NCBI GenBank assembly: GCA_050872545.1
Contig: JBNMHA010000043.1
Location: 1 to 20,367 of the forward strand
DNA: 20,367 nt
Reading direction: 5' to 3'
Source: RGIG8597 sp050872545
Lineage (GTDB): Bacteria > Spirochaetota > GWE2-31-10
Position 1 is the stretch's first letter; every line of letters starts with the position of its first letter. The notes under the pieces are model-generated. The model saw only the letters and a program-made list of their open reading frames with translations, had not been told where the DNA came from and searched no databases. This document shows positions 7,423-15,634 of the stretch, in pieces. The translations under genes were made by a program, and so were the position numbers.

Positions 7423-7459
7423 ATTTCTACCGGATACTTAAAAGATAAAGGATGAAATT

Positions 7460-8467
7460 ATGCGGCAAAATATGAAAGAACAGGAATTAAGCTCTGTTTT
7501 TTATGAGCTTATAAATGAATACTCTAAATTAAGAAATTCATTGAAAGACATTTATTCGGAATCGGAACAGATACGGGTTTTGTCATTAAATACGTCGATT
7601 GAAGCGGCACGTGCAGGCGAAAAAGGCGTTGGCTTTCGTGTTATAGCAAAAGCGATTAAAGATATTGCCGAGGAATGCGACAATGAAACGCAGAAAAGTT
7701 TGAAGTTAGTGAATAATATAGAGCAAAATATGGATAATCTTATCGGGATACGAACAGCTGACATGGCATTTGATACTATAGATAAGACTGACCGTAATTT
7801 GTTTGAACGATTTTGCGACGTGCAGGCTTGGGCAACATTCGGAAAGATAATTGAAGCGTTGGAAAGTAAATCCGAAGAATCGGTATCTCAGGCAGCGATG
7901 ATAATAGAAAATCTTGTCAGAATTTATGAAGTGTATCATGACGTAATTCTTGCTGATGCCGACGGAAATATTGTCTGTACCGGAATTCATAAGGAGTTAA
8001 GCGGACATAATATAAAAAATACGCAGTGGTTTGAAGAAATTCGTTCTACGCACAATACTTGGTATTCTGATATGTATTATTCCGATGTTCTCAGAGATTG
8101 GACTGTGTCATACAGCTGTCCGGTAGTAAATAAGTTCGGAACTTTTTTAGGCGTGCTTTCCACAAGGTTTAACTGGTCGTATATACAGCAGATAATTCAG
8201 TATCAGCAGGCGAAACTTTCGGCGAAAGGTGAAGTTATTTTGATTAATAAGCACGGTCTTGTTATCTGTGCTGCAAGAAGTGAAGATATATTAAAGAAAT
8301 CATTTGCTTCGGAAAAAGTTTTTGAGTTGATAAAAGAGGGAAGCAAGTCTGGTTTCTATAGTAAGAAGTCACACAATAATCTGATTGTATGCGGATACGC
8401 CAAAACTTCCGGGTACAATTCTTACATCGGTAAAGAATGGTCTGTAATAATTTATGACGAGTACTAA
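7460..8467 (+). CDS. Soluble chemoreceptor-like protein: MCP signalling tip plus Cache-like domain
   Basis: The 335-residue protein starts with a helical region that contains VLSLNTSIEAARAGEKGVGF (40-59) and AKAIKDIAEEC (63-73), the tip of a methyl-accepting chemotaxis protein that contacts CheA and CheW. The rest, from about residue 150, resembles a Cache sensor domain (VYHDVILADADGNIVCTG, WFEEI, SYSCPVVNKFGTFLGVLS, EVILINKHGLVI). No transmembrane segment or signal peptide is visible, so it should be cytoplasmic. Order is reversed from ordinary receptors, where Cache is N-terminal and outside the cell, and the long adaptation helices are missing. ATG 7460 follows AAAGGA at 7447-7452. No own promoter fits in the 37 bases after the terminator, so expression may need readthrough. 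Likely a CheW/CheA-binding sensor (inference). Confidence 0.75.
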   Translation: MRQNMKEQELSSVFYELINEYSKLRNSLKDIYSESEQIRVLSLNTSIEAARAGEKGVGFRVIAKAIKDIAEECDNETQKSLKLVNNIEQNMDNLIGIRTADMAFDTIDKTDRNLFERFCDVQAWATFGKIIEALESKSEESVSQAAMIIENLVRIYEVYHDVILADADGNIVCTGIHKELSGHNIKNTQWFEEIRSTHNTWYSDMYYSDVLRDWTVSYSCPVVNKFGTFLGVLSTRFNWSYIQQIIQYQQAKLSAKGEVILINKHGLVICAARSEDILKKSFASEKVFELIKEGSKSGFYSKKSHNNLIVCGYAKTSGYNSYIGKEWSVIIYDEY

Positions 8468-8510
8468 AAATAAAACGGACTATCCGAATTGATTTTTTTG
8501 ACAGTCCGTT
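8466..8510 (-). terminator. Intrinsic terminator for fabV
   Basis: AACGGACT (8474-8481) pairs with AGTCCGTT (8503-8510), extended by a TC/GA pair after one mismatch. On the minus strand the stem is followed by TTATTTTT, a U-rich tail. There is no T-run on the plus side, so it serves mainly fabV, although the convergent upstream gene may also use the stem. Confidence 0.6.
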
Positions 8511-8521
8511 GAAGTTATCTG

Positions 8522-9715
8522 TTATAAGGGCAGCGGATTTAATTTTGCATTAGGATCGCAGTCTTTTTCGTAATCAATTCCCGGAACATCAAAGCCGAAA
8601 AGTTGGAAAAATTCTTCTTGGAAACCGGCTATATCGCAGTATTTGCTGACAGTTTCATCGCTTATTTCATCCCAGATTTTACTGATTTCACTTTGTACAT
8701 CATCACGCATTTCCCAATCGTCAATTCTTATGCGTCCTTCTTCATCTGTCGGAACTCCGTTCTTATTATAAAGGAAGTCTTTGAATAATCTTGAAATCTG
8801 CTGAATGCATTTTTCATGCAGACCTTTGCTTTTCATAACTTTATAAAGGATTGAAATGTACAAAGGCACTGCCGGAATTGCTGAACTTGCCTGAGTTACA
8901 AGTCCTTTATTTACGGAAACATAAGCTTTGCCGTGAATTCCTTCCAATTCTTTGCATAATTCATGCGCTGTTTTTTCAAGGTCTTCTTTTGCTTTTCCGA
9001 TAGTTCCGTTTCTGTAAATTGGTGCAGTTTGTTTTGGTCCGATGTATGAATATGCAACTGTTTTTACGCCGTCGGCAAGCACATCGGCTTTTTGCATAGC
9101 GTCAATCCACATTTTCCAATCTTCACCGCCCATTACATAAACAGTTTTAGCAATTTCTTCTTCCGTTGCCGGATTTAAACTGATTTGAGTCAGTTTCCCG
9201 GTGTTGATATTCAGTGTGCGTGTGTTGAACGGTTCTCCGATTGTTCTCAAAAATGAAGCTGTAACTTCGCCTGTATCCGGATTTGTTCGTTTAGGCGATG
9301 CAATGCTGTATACAACCAAATCAATTTTCCCGAGTTCTTTCTTTATTAAATCAATCGTTTGTTTTTTTATTTCGTGTGAAAATGCATCTCCGTTAATGCT
9401 GTAATGTTTGTTGCCTGTTTCGGCTGCATATTTTTCAAACGCAACGGAGTTGTAGAGACCGGCAGAAGCTGTTCTTGTGCCCTCTGCATTTCGCTCAAAA
9501 AATACGCCTATTGTATTTGCTTTCATTTGCCAGGCAGCGCAAATTCTTGATGAAAGTCCGTATCCGGTAGAAGCTCCGATTACAAGTACGTTTTTCACGC
9601 CTTCTATTACAGGCAGCGTTTTAACATAATCGATTTGTTCCTTTACTATTTTATCGCAGCCTTCTGGATGTGAAGTAAAGCACATATTGCTTCTTAGCAT
9701 AGGTTTGATAATCAT
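8522..9715 (-). CDS. fabV: NADH-dependent trans-2-enoyl-CoA/ACP reductase FabV
   Basis: FabV (also Ter) reduces trans-2-enoyl thioesters to saturated acyl-CoA or acyl-ACP with NADH, in fatty acid synthesis or crotonyl-CoA reduction during butyrate-type fermentation. The 397-residue protein has the cofactor loop VLVIGASTGYGLSSR at 43-57 and the long-spaced catalytic pair YX8K of this family, Tyr234 and Lys243, within PIYRNGTIGKAK. Length equals that of the T. denticola enzyme, as I recall it. The start follows AAGGAG seven bases upstream. It is a single gene, convergent with the Cache gene and divergent from yajC. No fabI homologue is in the window. Confidence 0.95.
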   Translation of the reverse strand: MIIKPMLRSNMCFTSHPEGCDKIVKEQIDYVKTLPVIEGVKNVLVIGASTGYGLSSRICAAWQMKANTIGVFFERNAEGTRTASAGLYNSVAFEKYAAETGNKHYSINGDAFSHEIKKQTIDLIKKELGKIDLVVYSIASPKRTNPDTGEVTASFLRTIGEPFNTRTLNINTGKLTQISLNPATEEEIAKTVYVMGGEDWKMWIDAMQKADVLADGVKTVAYSYIGPKQTAPIYRNGTIGKAKEDLEKTAHELCKELEGIHGKAYVSVNKGLVTQASSAIPAVPLYISILYKVMKSKGLHEKCIQQISRLFKDFLYNKNGVPTDEEGRIRIDDWEMRDDVQSEISKIWDEISDETVSKYCDIAGFQEEFFQLFGFDVPGIDYEKDCDPNAKLNPLPL

Positions 9716-9806
9716 TATTTTCTCCTTAGAATGTTATGCATTTATAAGGCTGAATATAAAGTTTCATTGAGTTTGAAAATTCAGCTGTCATCGTAGTATT
9801 TGAATT

Positions 9807-9838
9807 GATAATTTTTTGTTGAATCAGCAAAAATTATC
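9807..9838. repeat. 10-bp inverted repeat in the fabV-yajC divergent region
   Basis: GATAATTTTT (9807-9816) and AAAAATTATC (9829-9838) are exact complements, 12 bases apart. It lies about 90 bases upstream of fabV and may be an operator, but is AT-rich enough to be chance. Confidence 0.35.
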
Positions 9839-9922
9839 GCAATCAAAGTTTAGGATTTTTACCTATAAATTTATGTATTGCTAATCAAATAAGTTGGCGT
9901 AAGTTAGCATTGTTTATTTTTG

Positions 9923-9996
9923 AAGTCAAGTTATAAAAATGACTGGGTGGTCACTGTGCAATGTCCATTTTCCCGTAAGGTATAATAACTTGACTT
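9923..9996. repeat. 12-bp inverted repeat enclosing 50 bases upstream of yajC (possible leader structure)
   Basis: AAGTCAAGTTAT (9923-9934) and ATAACTTGACTT (9985-9996) are exact complements. The enclosed part has a small TGAC/GTCA hairpin and a perfect TATAAT at 9981-9986 without a good -35. A competing pairing exists between CGTAA (9975-9979) and TTACG (9996-10000). The rest of the 396-bp gap (9716-10111) is AT-rich, with weak hairpins at 10025-10042 and 10050-10078 and no certain promoter for either gene. Confidence 0.45.
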
Positions 9997-10111
9997 TACG
10001 TACTATAAATGATAAAGAAACATCCAAATTTTTATTGGATAAAAATCTGTTCTTTATTCTATTAGAGAAAGAATTTTTATACTAAATCGAAACGTAAGGA
10101 GAATATATAAA

Positions 10112-10507
10112 ATGTCGAATTTGTTCTTTCTGGCACAAGGTGCGGACGCAGCTTCCAAAACTCAGGCTGCAGCCGGTGGTCAACTTGGATTCATGGTATT
10201 TTTAGTTATCATGCTTGTTGTTTATTGGGTTTTCTTAATTCGCCCACAAAGTAAAAAGAGAAAGGAATTAGCACAGAAATTAAACAGTCTGAAAAAAGGC
10301 GACCGCGTAATTACTATAGGCGGCGTTCATGGAAAGATAGTTTCAGTAAAGGATAAGGTTGTAGTTCTTCGTGTAGATGACAAAGCTGAAATTACTTTCG
10401 ATAAAAATGCTATTTCAACTGTAGAAGGACAAGGAAAAGAAGAGCCTGCTGCAGCAGATAATAAAGAAAATGAAGAAGAGGTGGAAAAGAACAATGAAGA
10501 AAAGTAG
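10112..10507 (+). CDS. yajC: Preprotein translocase accessory subunit YajC
   Basis: YajC is a small inner-membrane partner of SecDF in the holotranslocon. The 131-residue protein has a short N-terminal tail, a single hydrophobic helix (LGFMVFLVIMLVVYWVFLI) followed by the family's RPQSKKRKE motif, and a soluble KGDRVITIGGVHGKIVSV domain typical of YajC. The C-terminus is a long acidic/lysine-rich tail. ATG 10112 is preceded by TAAGGAG at 10095-10101, with a somewhat long 10-base spacing. Its end overlaps the secD start by 14 bases. First gene of yajC-secD-secF. Confidence 0.94.
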   Translation: MSNLFFLAQGADAASKTQAAAGGQLGFMVFLVIMLVVYWVFLIRPQSKKRKELAQKLNSLKKGDRVITIGGVHGKIVSVKDKVVVLRVDDKAEITFDKNAISTVEGQGKEEPAAADNKENEEEVEKNNEEK

Positions 10508-12302
10508 CAGATTATTAATCTTGTTAGTTTGTTTGGCAGGCGGATTTTATTTCTTAATGCCATCAATTAAGTGGTATTTCATTTACAAAGAAAAAGACCG
10601 TGATGAAGCAGGGCTTTCCGGTGTGCGACTGAAGAACGAAGTCAACAGCCGCATTGAAAACGGAATAAAAGCTTTTAATGATGCCAACGCCGGTGACAAA
10701 GAATTGAAAGTATTAAAGAAAGAAATCAACCGTAAGCTTAAAGAATACAATTCTGTAAGTGCCAGAAAATTGAAGTTGGCTTCTAATGCGACTTACAATG
10801 ACATGAAGAATGTTCTTTTTGATATGTACAGCTACAATAACAAAACAGAAGATGAAAAAAATATTCTTATCGAAAAAGTAGCTAAAAAAGCTTTGGAAAA
10901 TTATTATACAGCGGAATTTGATGCAAAGCGCAAGGTTAAGCAAAGTACTATAAAACTTGGTCTTGATTTGCAGGGTGGAGCTTATACTGTTGTAACATTG
11001 AACTTTAATCATCCGTCAGTAGAAGGAAAAGTTACCAGCGATACCGATAAAGCAGCAGCTTTGGATAATGCGGTACTTATGATTGAAAACCGAATTAACA
11101 AATTCGGTGTATCTGAAGTTTCTATTCAAAAGATTAAAGAGCAGAATAAAATTGTTATCAATATGCCGGGAGTAAAAGAAACAAGTGATTTAAGAAAAAT
11201 CATCGAAACTGTAGGTGTTCTTGAATTTAAAGTTGTTTCTAAGGAAGGTTCTGAATTGCTTTCTGAATTAAAAAGAAAGTATGATTCCGAAGGCAAAATG
11301 TTTGTGGACAACAAAGGAAATATTAATCCTGAAATTTTGTCGCAGTTGCCGCCTGATACAGAAGCTTTGCGCGTGTCAAACAAAGATAAATACGGAGATG
11401 ATTATTCACAGGTGCCTTTTATTGTTGTTTCCAAAGAATCGCTTTTGGGGGACAATCCTAAAGTAAAATCAGCAACTGTTGATCCGGACAACTTAGGTCG
11501 TTATGTAATTAACTTTACATTGGAAGGCGAAGCTGTTGACAGATGGGCAAAAGCAACTAGGGAAAATATCGGTCGTCAGATTGCGATTATACTTGATGAT
11601 GTGGTTCTGCAAAGTCCAGTTGTTCAAAGTGAAATTCCTAACGGAAGAAGTCAGGTTACGCTTGGCAACCTGTCGTATGAAGAACTTGATGATATGGCAA
11701 AAATTCTTCGTTCAGGAAGTTTAAACATTCCGCTGGAAATTGCGGAAGAAAACACTATAGGTGCTTCATTAGGAAAAGACTCAATTCGCAGCGGTTTGTT
11801 TGCACTGCTTATAGGTGTAATTATAGTTGTTATATTTATGATACTTATTTACGGACTTGGCGGAATTATTGCGGATATTGCGCTGCTGTTTAACTTATTT
11901 TTCCTTCTTGCCGGAATGGGAATGTTTAACGGAACTTTGACACTGCCGGGTATTGCGGGTATTATTTTAACGCTTGGTATGGCGGTAGACTCAAATGTAC
12001 TTATTTACGAACGTGTTAAAGAAGAATTCCGCAGCGGAAAAAGTTTTGGAACTGCAATGACGTTAGGATATGAAAAAGCATTTTGGGCCATCATGGACGG
12101 AAACATAACAACATTTATTGCCGCTATTGGTATTTCATTATTCGGTACCGGAGCAATCAAAGGATTTGCGGTAACTCTTTGTATGGGTGTTGTTTCTACG
12201 TTATTTACATCATTATTTATTACAAGATTAATTTGGGACACAATTACTTCTTGTGTGAATTTCAAAACATTGCGTGCAGTATCATTATTTAGGGGGAAAT
12301 AA
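10494..12302 (+). CDS. secD: Protein translocase subunit SecD
   Basis: SecD and SecF use the proton gradient to pull exported proteins out of the Sec channel. The 602-residue protein has an N-terminal membrane helix (about 5-24), a charged periplasmic segment of about 130 residues, the DLQGG motif at 158-162, the ferredoxin-like P1 region with NRINKFGVSEVSIQ, the conserved VPFIVVSKESLL and FTLEGEAVDRWAKAT parts, and five C-terminal helices including GMAVDSNVLIYERVKEE, with the conserved aspartate for proton use. ATG 10494 is preferred to 10470 because GAGGTGG at 10478-10484 precedes it. It overlaps yajC and is six bases before secF. Confidence 0.96.
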   Translation: MKKSSRLLILLVCLAGGFYFLMPSIKWYFIYKEKDRDEAGLSGVRLKNEVNSRIENGIKAFNDANAGDKELKVLKKEINRKLKEYNSVSARKLKLASNATYNDMKNVLFDMYSYNNKTEDEKNILIEKVAKKALENYYTAEFDAKRKVKQSTIKLGLDLQGGAYTVVTLNFNHPSVEGKVTSDTDKAAALDNAVLMIENRINKFGVSEVSIQKIKEQNKIVINMPGVKETSDLRKIIETVGVLEFKVVSKEGSELLSELKRKYDSEGKMFVDNKGNINPEILSQLPPDTEALRVSNKDKYGDDYSQVPFIVVSKESLLGDNPKVKSATVDPDNLGRYVINFTLEGEAVDRWAKATRENIGRQIAIILDDVVLQSPVVQSEIPNGRSQVTLGNLSYEELDDMAKILRSGSLNIPLEIAEENTIGASLGKDSIRSGLFALLIGVIIVVIFMILIYGLGGIIADIALLFNLFFLLAGMGMFNGTLTLPGIAGIILTLGMAVDSNVLIYERVKEEFRSGKSFGTAMTLGYEKAFWAIMDGNITTFIAAIGISLFGTGAIKGFAVTLCMGVVSTLFTSLFITRLIWDTITSCVNFKTLRAVSLFRGK

Positions 12303-12307
12303 TTGTT

Positions 12308-13567
12308 ATGAAAAGAGTAATAAATTTTGTAAAGCTACAAAAAGTAATGCTGCCTATAATCATAATTTTTATGTTGGCAAGTATTTGGACAGTTTTTCTT
12401 CCGAAAAGCCTTCCTTTAGGATTTTTAACTCCTAAAAATTTTAATGTTGGTATTGATTTTCAGGGTGGTGTAAGTCAGAGAATCACTGTTTATTCTGGTG
12501 CTTCTATTGAAAAAATTCGTGAATTGGCGGAAGAAGCAGGACTTGGAAATAATGTTCAGGAAGTAATTCTTAATGAAAGACAGCAGATTGGTAATGCCAG
12601 TTCTTTCTTGATAAAGACAGGGCTTACTGTAGATGAAGAAAAAGAATTGGTTGAACTTAGAAAAACTCAACCGGATATGACTACAGCGCAGTATCTCGGC
12701 AAAAAAACTGAAAAAATGTTTGAAGCACTTAATAAAGAATACGGTGCAGAGTACAAATTGACAGGTGCTGATTTTGAAGAAGCTAATGAAAAACTTCAAA
12801 ATGAAGAAAAAATCGAAGGAATTATTTCAATCGGCGAAAATGAAATTGTGTTGAAGAATGCCGTAACAGACAGTACAAACACAGTTTCTCCGGCTTCATC
12901 AAAAGGAATGAGAACTCAGGCAATTATGCTGATTGTGTTTGTTGTTGCCGTAATTTTACTTTATGTTACTGTCAGATTTAAATTTCAGTTTGCATTAGCC
13001 GGAGTTTTAGCTTTAATACATGATGCGTTGATTTGCTGCGGAATGATAAGTTTCTTTGAAATTGAGCTTGATCTTACTGTAGTTGCTGCAATACTTACAG
13101 TTATAGGTTATTCTATAAATGATACAATTGTAGTTTTTGACCGTGTTCGTGAAAATTCAGGAATAATGAAAGACGAACATCCTGACAAAATCTTCAACGT
13201 TTCATTGTCTCAAACTTTAGGTCGTACACTTATTACTTCATTGACAACTTTATTTCCTGTTGTTGCATTGTTCATTTTTGGAGGAAGCAACATCAAAGGA
13301 TTTGCATTTGTTATCATGATTGGTATTATTGCCGGTACAATTTCTACAATTTTCTTGGCATCTACAGTTGCGCTTGCTTTTGAAAGAGCGGAATCAAAAG
13401 AAAAGATTAAAAAACTGAATGCAATTCAGGAAAAAGAAGAAAAGAAAATGAAAGATTTGCAGGCAAAATCTGAAGATGGTACAGCTCAAAGCACTGCGCC
13501 GATAAGAGCTGAAGATAATGCACTTTCAAAGAAGACAATGATGAAACTTATGGGAAAGAAAAAGTAA
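12308..13567 (+). CDS. secF: Protein translocase subunit SecF
   Basis: SecF pairs with SecD in the RND-like SecDF motor. The 419-residue protein has a first membrane helix at about 13-31, GIDFQGG at 48-54, a periplasmic domain of about 145 residues, then five helices from about 200 with GYSINDTIVVFDRVRENSG and the closing GSNIKGFAFVIMIGIIAGT region. The C-terminal 60 residues are a charged, lysine/glutamate-rich cytoplasmic tail ending in MGKKK, longer than in E. coli. The start is preceded by AGGGGG at 12291-12296 in the secD tail. The operon ends at the hairpin at 13596. Confidence 0.96.
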   Translation: MKRVINFVKLQKVMLPIIIIFMLASIWTVFLPKSLPLGFLTPKNFNVGIDFQGGVSQRITVYSGASIEKIRELAEEAGLGNNVQEVILNERQQIGNASSFLIKTGLTVDEEKELVELRKTQPDMTTAQYLGKKTEKMFEALNKEYGAEYKLTGADFEEANEKLQNEEKIEGIISIGENEIVLKNAVTDSTNTVSPASSKGMRTQAIMLIVFVVAVILLYVTVRFKFQFALAGVLALIHDALICCGMISFFEIELDLTVVAAILTVIGYSINDTIVVFDRVRENSGIMKDEHPDKIFNVSLSQTLGRTLITSLTTLFPVVALFIFGGSNIKGFAFVIMIGIIAGTISTIFLASTVALAFERAESKEKIKKLNAIQEKEEKKMKDLQAKSEDGTAQSTAPIRAEDNALSKKTMMKLMGKKK

Positions 13568-13595
13568 TTAAGGTTTTAACGGCAATTACTTTTTC

Positions 13596-13642
13596 CTTGA
13601 CGAATATTTTTTAAAAATATATAAAGCCGTCAAGTTTTATTT
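13596..13642 (+). terminator. Terminator hairpin after secF
   Basis: CTTGACG (13596-13602) pairs with CGTCAAG (13628-13634), followed by TTTTATTT. The loop contains a second self-complementary stretch, ATATTTTT/AAAAATAT. ACGGC at 13579-13583 could pair instead with GCCGT at 13626-13630, an alternative to the terminator stem. Confidence 0.6.
13597..13625 (+). promoter_or_regulatory. Sigma-70-like promoter for infA-rpsU, embedded in the secF terminator
   Basis: TTGACG (13597-13602), exactly 17 bases, then TATAAA (13620-13625), each five of six against consensus. A start near 13632 gives a leader of about 29 bases. The -35 is the left arm of the terminator stem. Confidence 0.65.
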
Positions 13643-13660
13643 GTGTTATAGAAGGGATTT

Positions 13661-13879
13661 ATGGAAAAAGAAGAAGCGATAGAAATACAAGGTGTAGTGA
13701 CAACAGCATTGCCTAATGCTATGTTTAAAGTAAAAACTGACAGCGGTCATGAGATTTTAGCTCAGCTTTCGGGGAAAATGAGAAAGTTTTATATTCGTAT
13801 AGTTCCCGGTGATTCTGTTGTGGTTGAAGTTTCGCCTTATGATTTGTCTCGTGGAAGAATTACTTACAGAAATAAATAA
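13661..13879 (+). CDS. infA: Translation initiation factor IF-1
   Basis: IF-1 blocks the ribosomal A site during initiation and works with IF-2 and IF-3. The 72-residue protein is a single OB-fold with the expected order: EEAIEIQGVVTTALPNAMFKV at the start, HEILAQLSGKMRKFYIRI in the middle and the GDSVVVEVSPYDLSRGRITYR ending typical of IF-1. Length is standard. ATG 13661 follows GAAGGGA at 13651-13657. Transcribed from the promoter at 13597, it is followed 43 bases later by rpsU. Confidence 0.96.
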   Translation: MEKEEAIEIQGVVTTALPNAMFKVKTDSGHEILAQLSGKMRKFYIRIVPGDSVVVEVSPYDLSRGRITYRNK

Positions 13880-13922
13880 TTAAAGCTTTTGATAAAAAAT
13901 TAATAAAAAGGTGGTGATTTAC

Positions 13923-14126
13923 TTGGCTCAGGTTTACGTTGGAAGCGACGAAAGCATTGAAAAAGCAATTAAGAAGTTTAAAAAACTTGTTGATCGCGAA
14001 AGTATACTTCTTGAAGTAAAAAAAAGAAGATACTATACTCAACCGGCTGTTGAAAGACACGAAAAAATGAAAAAGCTGGAAAGAAAGAAAAGAAAAAAAA
14101 TTATGAAGACTAAAAAAATGTTCTAA
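13923..14126 (+). CDS. rpsU: 30S ribosomal protein bS21
   Basis: bS21 is a small basic protein of the 30S platform near the anti-Shine-Dalgarno end of 16S rRNA. The 67-residue product runs AQVYVGSDESIEKAIKKFKK, then LLEVKKRRYYTQPAVERHEK and a very lysine-rich tail, in the family order. The start is taken as TTG 13923 because AAGGTGGTGA (13908-13917), nearly a full anti-Shine-Dalgarno match, lies five bases upstream and gives the usual N-terminus (M)AQVYV; the GTG codons at 13911 and 13914 are part of that site. The gene ends 20 bases before a terminator and is probably co-transcribed with infA. Confidence 0.93.
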   Translation: MAQVYVGSDESIEKAIKKFKKLVDRESILLEVKKRRYYTQPAVERHEKMKKLERKKRKKIMKTKKMF

Positions 14127-14146
14127 TTTTTTTTATTGAAATGACG

Positions 14147-14178
14147 GCACTTTAGATTTAATCTGAAGTGCTTTTTTT
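14147..14178 (+). terminator. Intrinsic terminator after rpsU
   Basis: GCACTT plus AGAT (14147-14157) pair with ATCT plus AAGTGC (14161-14171) around a three-base loop with one T/G mismatch, followed by seven T residues. Confidence 0.85.
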
Positions 14179-14276
14179 ATTAGAGTACACACCTATTTTT
14201 GTGAAACAAATATTTTATTGTAGGTTTGAAGTCGGGAATATATATTGCCGCAATTTTTGCATCAGAAGAATTTATT

Positions 14277-15620
14277 ATGAAAAACAAGAAACTGACTGAA
14301 GGAAACTTATTACTTAACATTTTGATTTTTTCTTTTCCGTTGATGTTGTCCGGTATTTTGCAGCTGCTTTTTAATGCTGCGGATACAATTGTAGTAGGGC
14401 AGTTTGCAGGCAAAACATCTTTGGCTGCCGTTGGTTCTACTACACCGTTGATTCATTTGCTGATAAATTTGTTTATAGGTCTTGCAGTAGGGGCGAATGT
14501 TGTTGCTGCTCATTTTATAGGTGCGGAAAAAACTAAAGAAGCAAATGAAACAATGTACTCCTCGATAATTTTGAGTTTATTTTGCGGAATTATTTTGGCT
14601 GTTATAGGACTGTTGTTTTCTCCGTTTTTTTTACACCTCATGGGTAGTCCGGATGATGTAATTGCATTGGCTTCTAAATATATGCGAATTTATTTTCTGG
14701 GAATGCCGGCTTTGATGATTTATGATTTCGGAAGTGCGGTTTTACGTGCAGTTGGTGACACAAAGCATCCTTTATATTATTTGTGCATTGCCGGAGTAAT
14801 TAATGTAATATTGAATTTGGTGTTTGTTATTGTATTTCATTTGGGTGTTGTCGGAGTAGCACTTGCAACAACAATTTCTCAATCGATTTCAGCTGTATTA
14901 ATATTAATAAAACTTTGCAAGGGAACCGAATGTCTAAAGTTTTCATTTAGTAAATTAAAATTTAATAAGTCAATCAGTTTGCGTATGGTGAAAATTGGAT
15001 TTCCGGCAGGAATAGGCGGAGTGCTGTTTTCGCTGTCGAACGTGGTTGTACAGTCGGCAGTAAATTCGTTTGGTTCGGTAGTTATTGCCGGTTGTTCTGC
15101 TGCTGCTAATATTGAAGGTTTCCTTTATGCTTCGACAAACTGTTTCTTTCATGCCGGATTGACTTTTACCGGACAGTATATAGGAGCTGGAAAGTATAAA
15201 AAAGTACCTAGAATATTATTGTGCTGTGCCGGAAGTGCATTTGTTGTATGTACAATTCTTTCTGGTCTTGTATGTATTTTCAGAGGAGCATTGGCAGGTA
15301 TTTATTCATCAGACCCACAGGTTATGGAAATAACAATAACAAGAATTTTAATCGTTTGTTCGTGTTATGCATTTTGCAGTGTAATGGATGTAATTCCCGG
15401 AGTGATACGTGGAATGGGTTACTCCATTGCTCCGACACTTATTGCGCTTACAGGTGCATGTCTTTTCAGAATTTTGTGGGTTGCAACTGTTTTTCAACAC
15501 TTCAGGACATTGACAGGACTACTGATTGCTTATCCGCTTAGTTGGGTACTCACCATATCAGGACATCTTATTTTCTTTACATTTGCGGACAAAAAACTTG
15601 TTCGATTGTACGAAAAGTAA
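14277..15620 (+). CDS. Second MATE family efflux transporter
   Basis: A multidrug/metabolite exporter of the MATE family in the inner membrane. The 447-residue protein begins MKNKKLTEGNLLLNI and has about twelve hydrophobic helices. Its opening, FPLMLSGILQLLFNAADTIVVGQFAG, and the later GVVGVALATTISQ follow the same plan as the product at 199, but identity is clearly partial, so this is an old paralogue, not a recent copy. An in-frame TTG at 14226 would add 17 residues that do not look like family sequence; ATG 14277 is preferred although its ribosome binding site (AGAAGAA) is weak. Single gene after a terminator, convergent with the peroxidase. Confidence 0.92.
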   Translation: MKNKKLTEGNLLLNILIFSFPLMLSGILQLLFNAADTIVVGQFAGKTSLAAVGSTTPLIHLLINLFIGLAVGANVVAAHFIGAEKTKEANETMYSSIILSLFCGIILAVIGLLFSPFFLHLMGSPDDVIALASKYMRIYFLGMPALMIYDFGSAVLRAVGDTKHPLYYLCIAGVINVILNLVFVIVFHLGVVGVALATTISQSISAVLILIKLCKGTECLKFSFSKLKFNKSISLRMVKIGFPAGIGGVLFSLSNVVVQSAVNSFGSVVIAGCSAAANIEGFLYASTNCFFHAGLTFTGQYIGAGKYKKVPRILLCCAGSAFVVCTILSGLVCIFRGALAGIYSSDPQVMEITITRILIVCSCYAFCSVMDVIPGVIRGMGYSIAPTLIALTGACLFRILWVATVFQHFRTLTGLLIAYPLSWVLTISGHLIFFTFADKKLVRLYEK

Positions 15621-15634
15621 GAAAAGCTGATCTG

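Noticed and set aside
14226..14276. Longer N-terminus for the second MATE gene from TTG 14226
   Set aside because: The extra 17 residues do not look like the family and no ribosome binding site precedes them.
199..15620. The two MATE genes as a recent duplication bounding an island
   Set aside because: They share only family motifs, lie on opposite strands, and the genes between are housekeeping.
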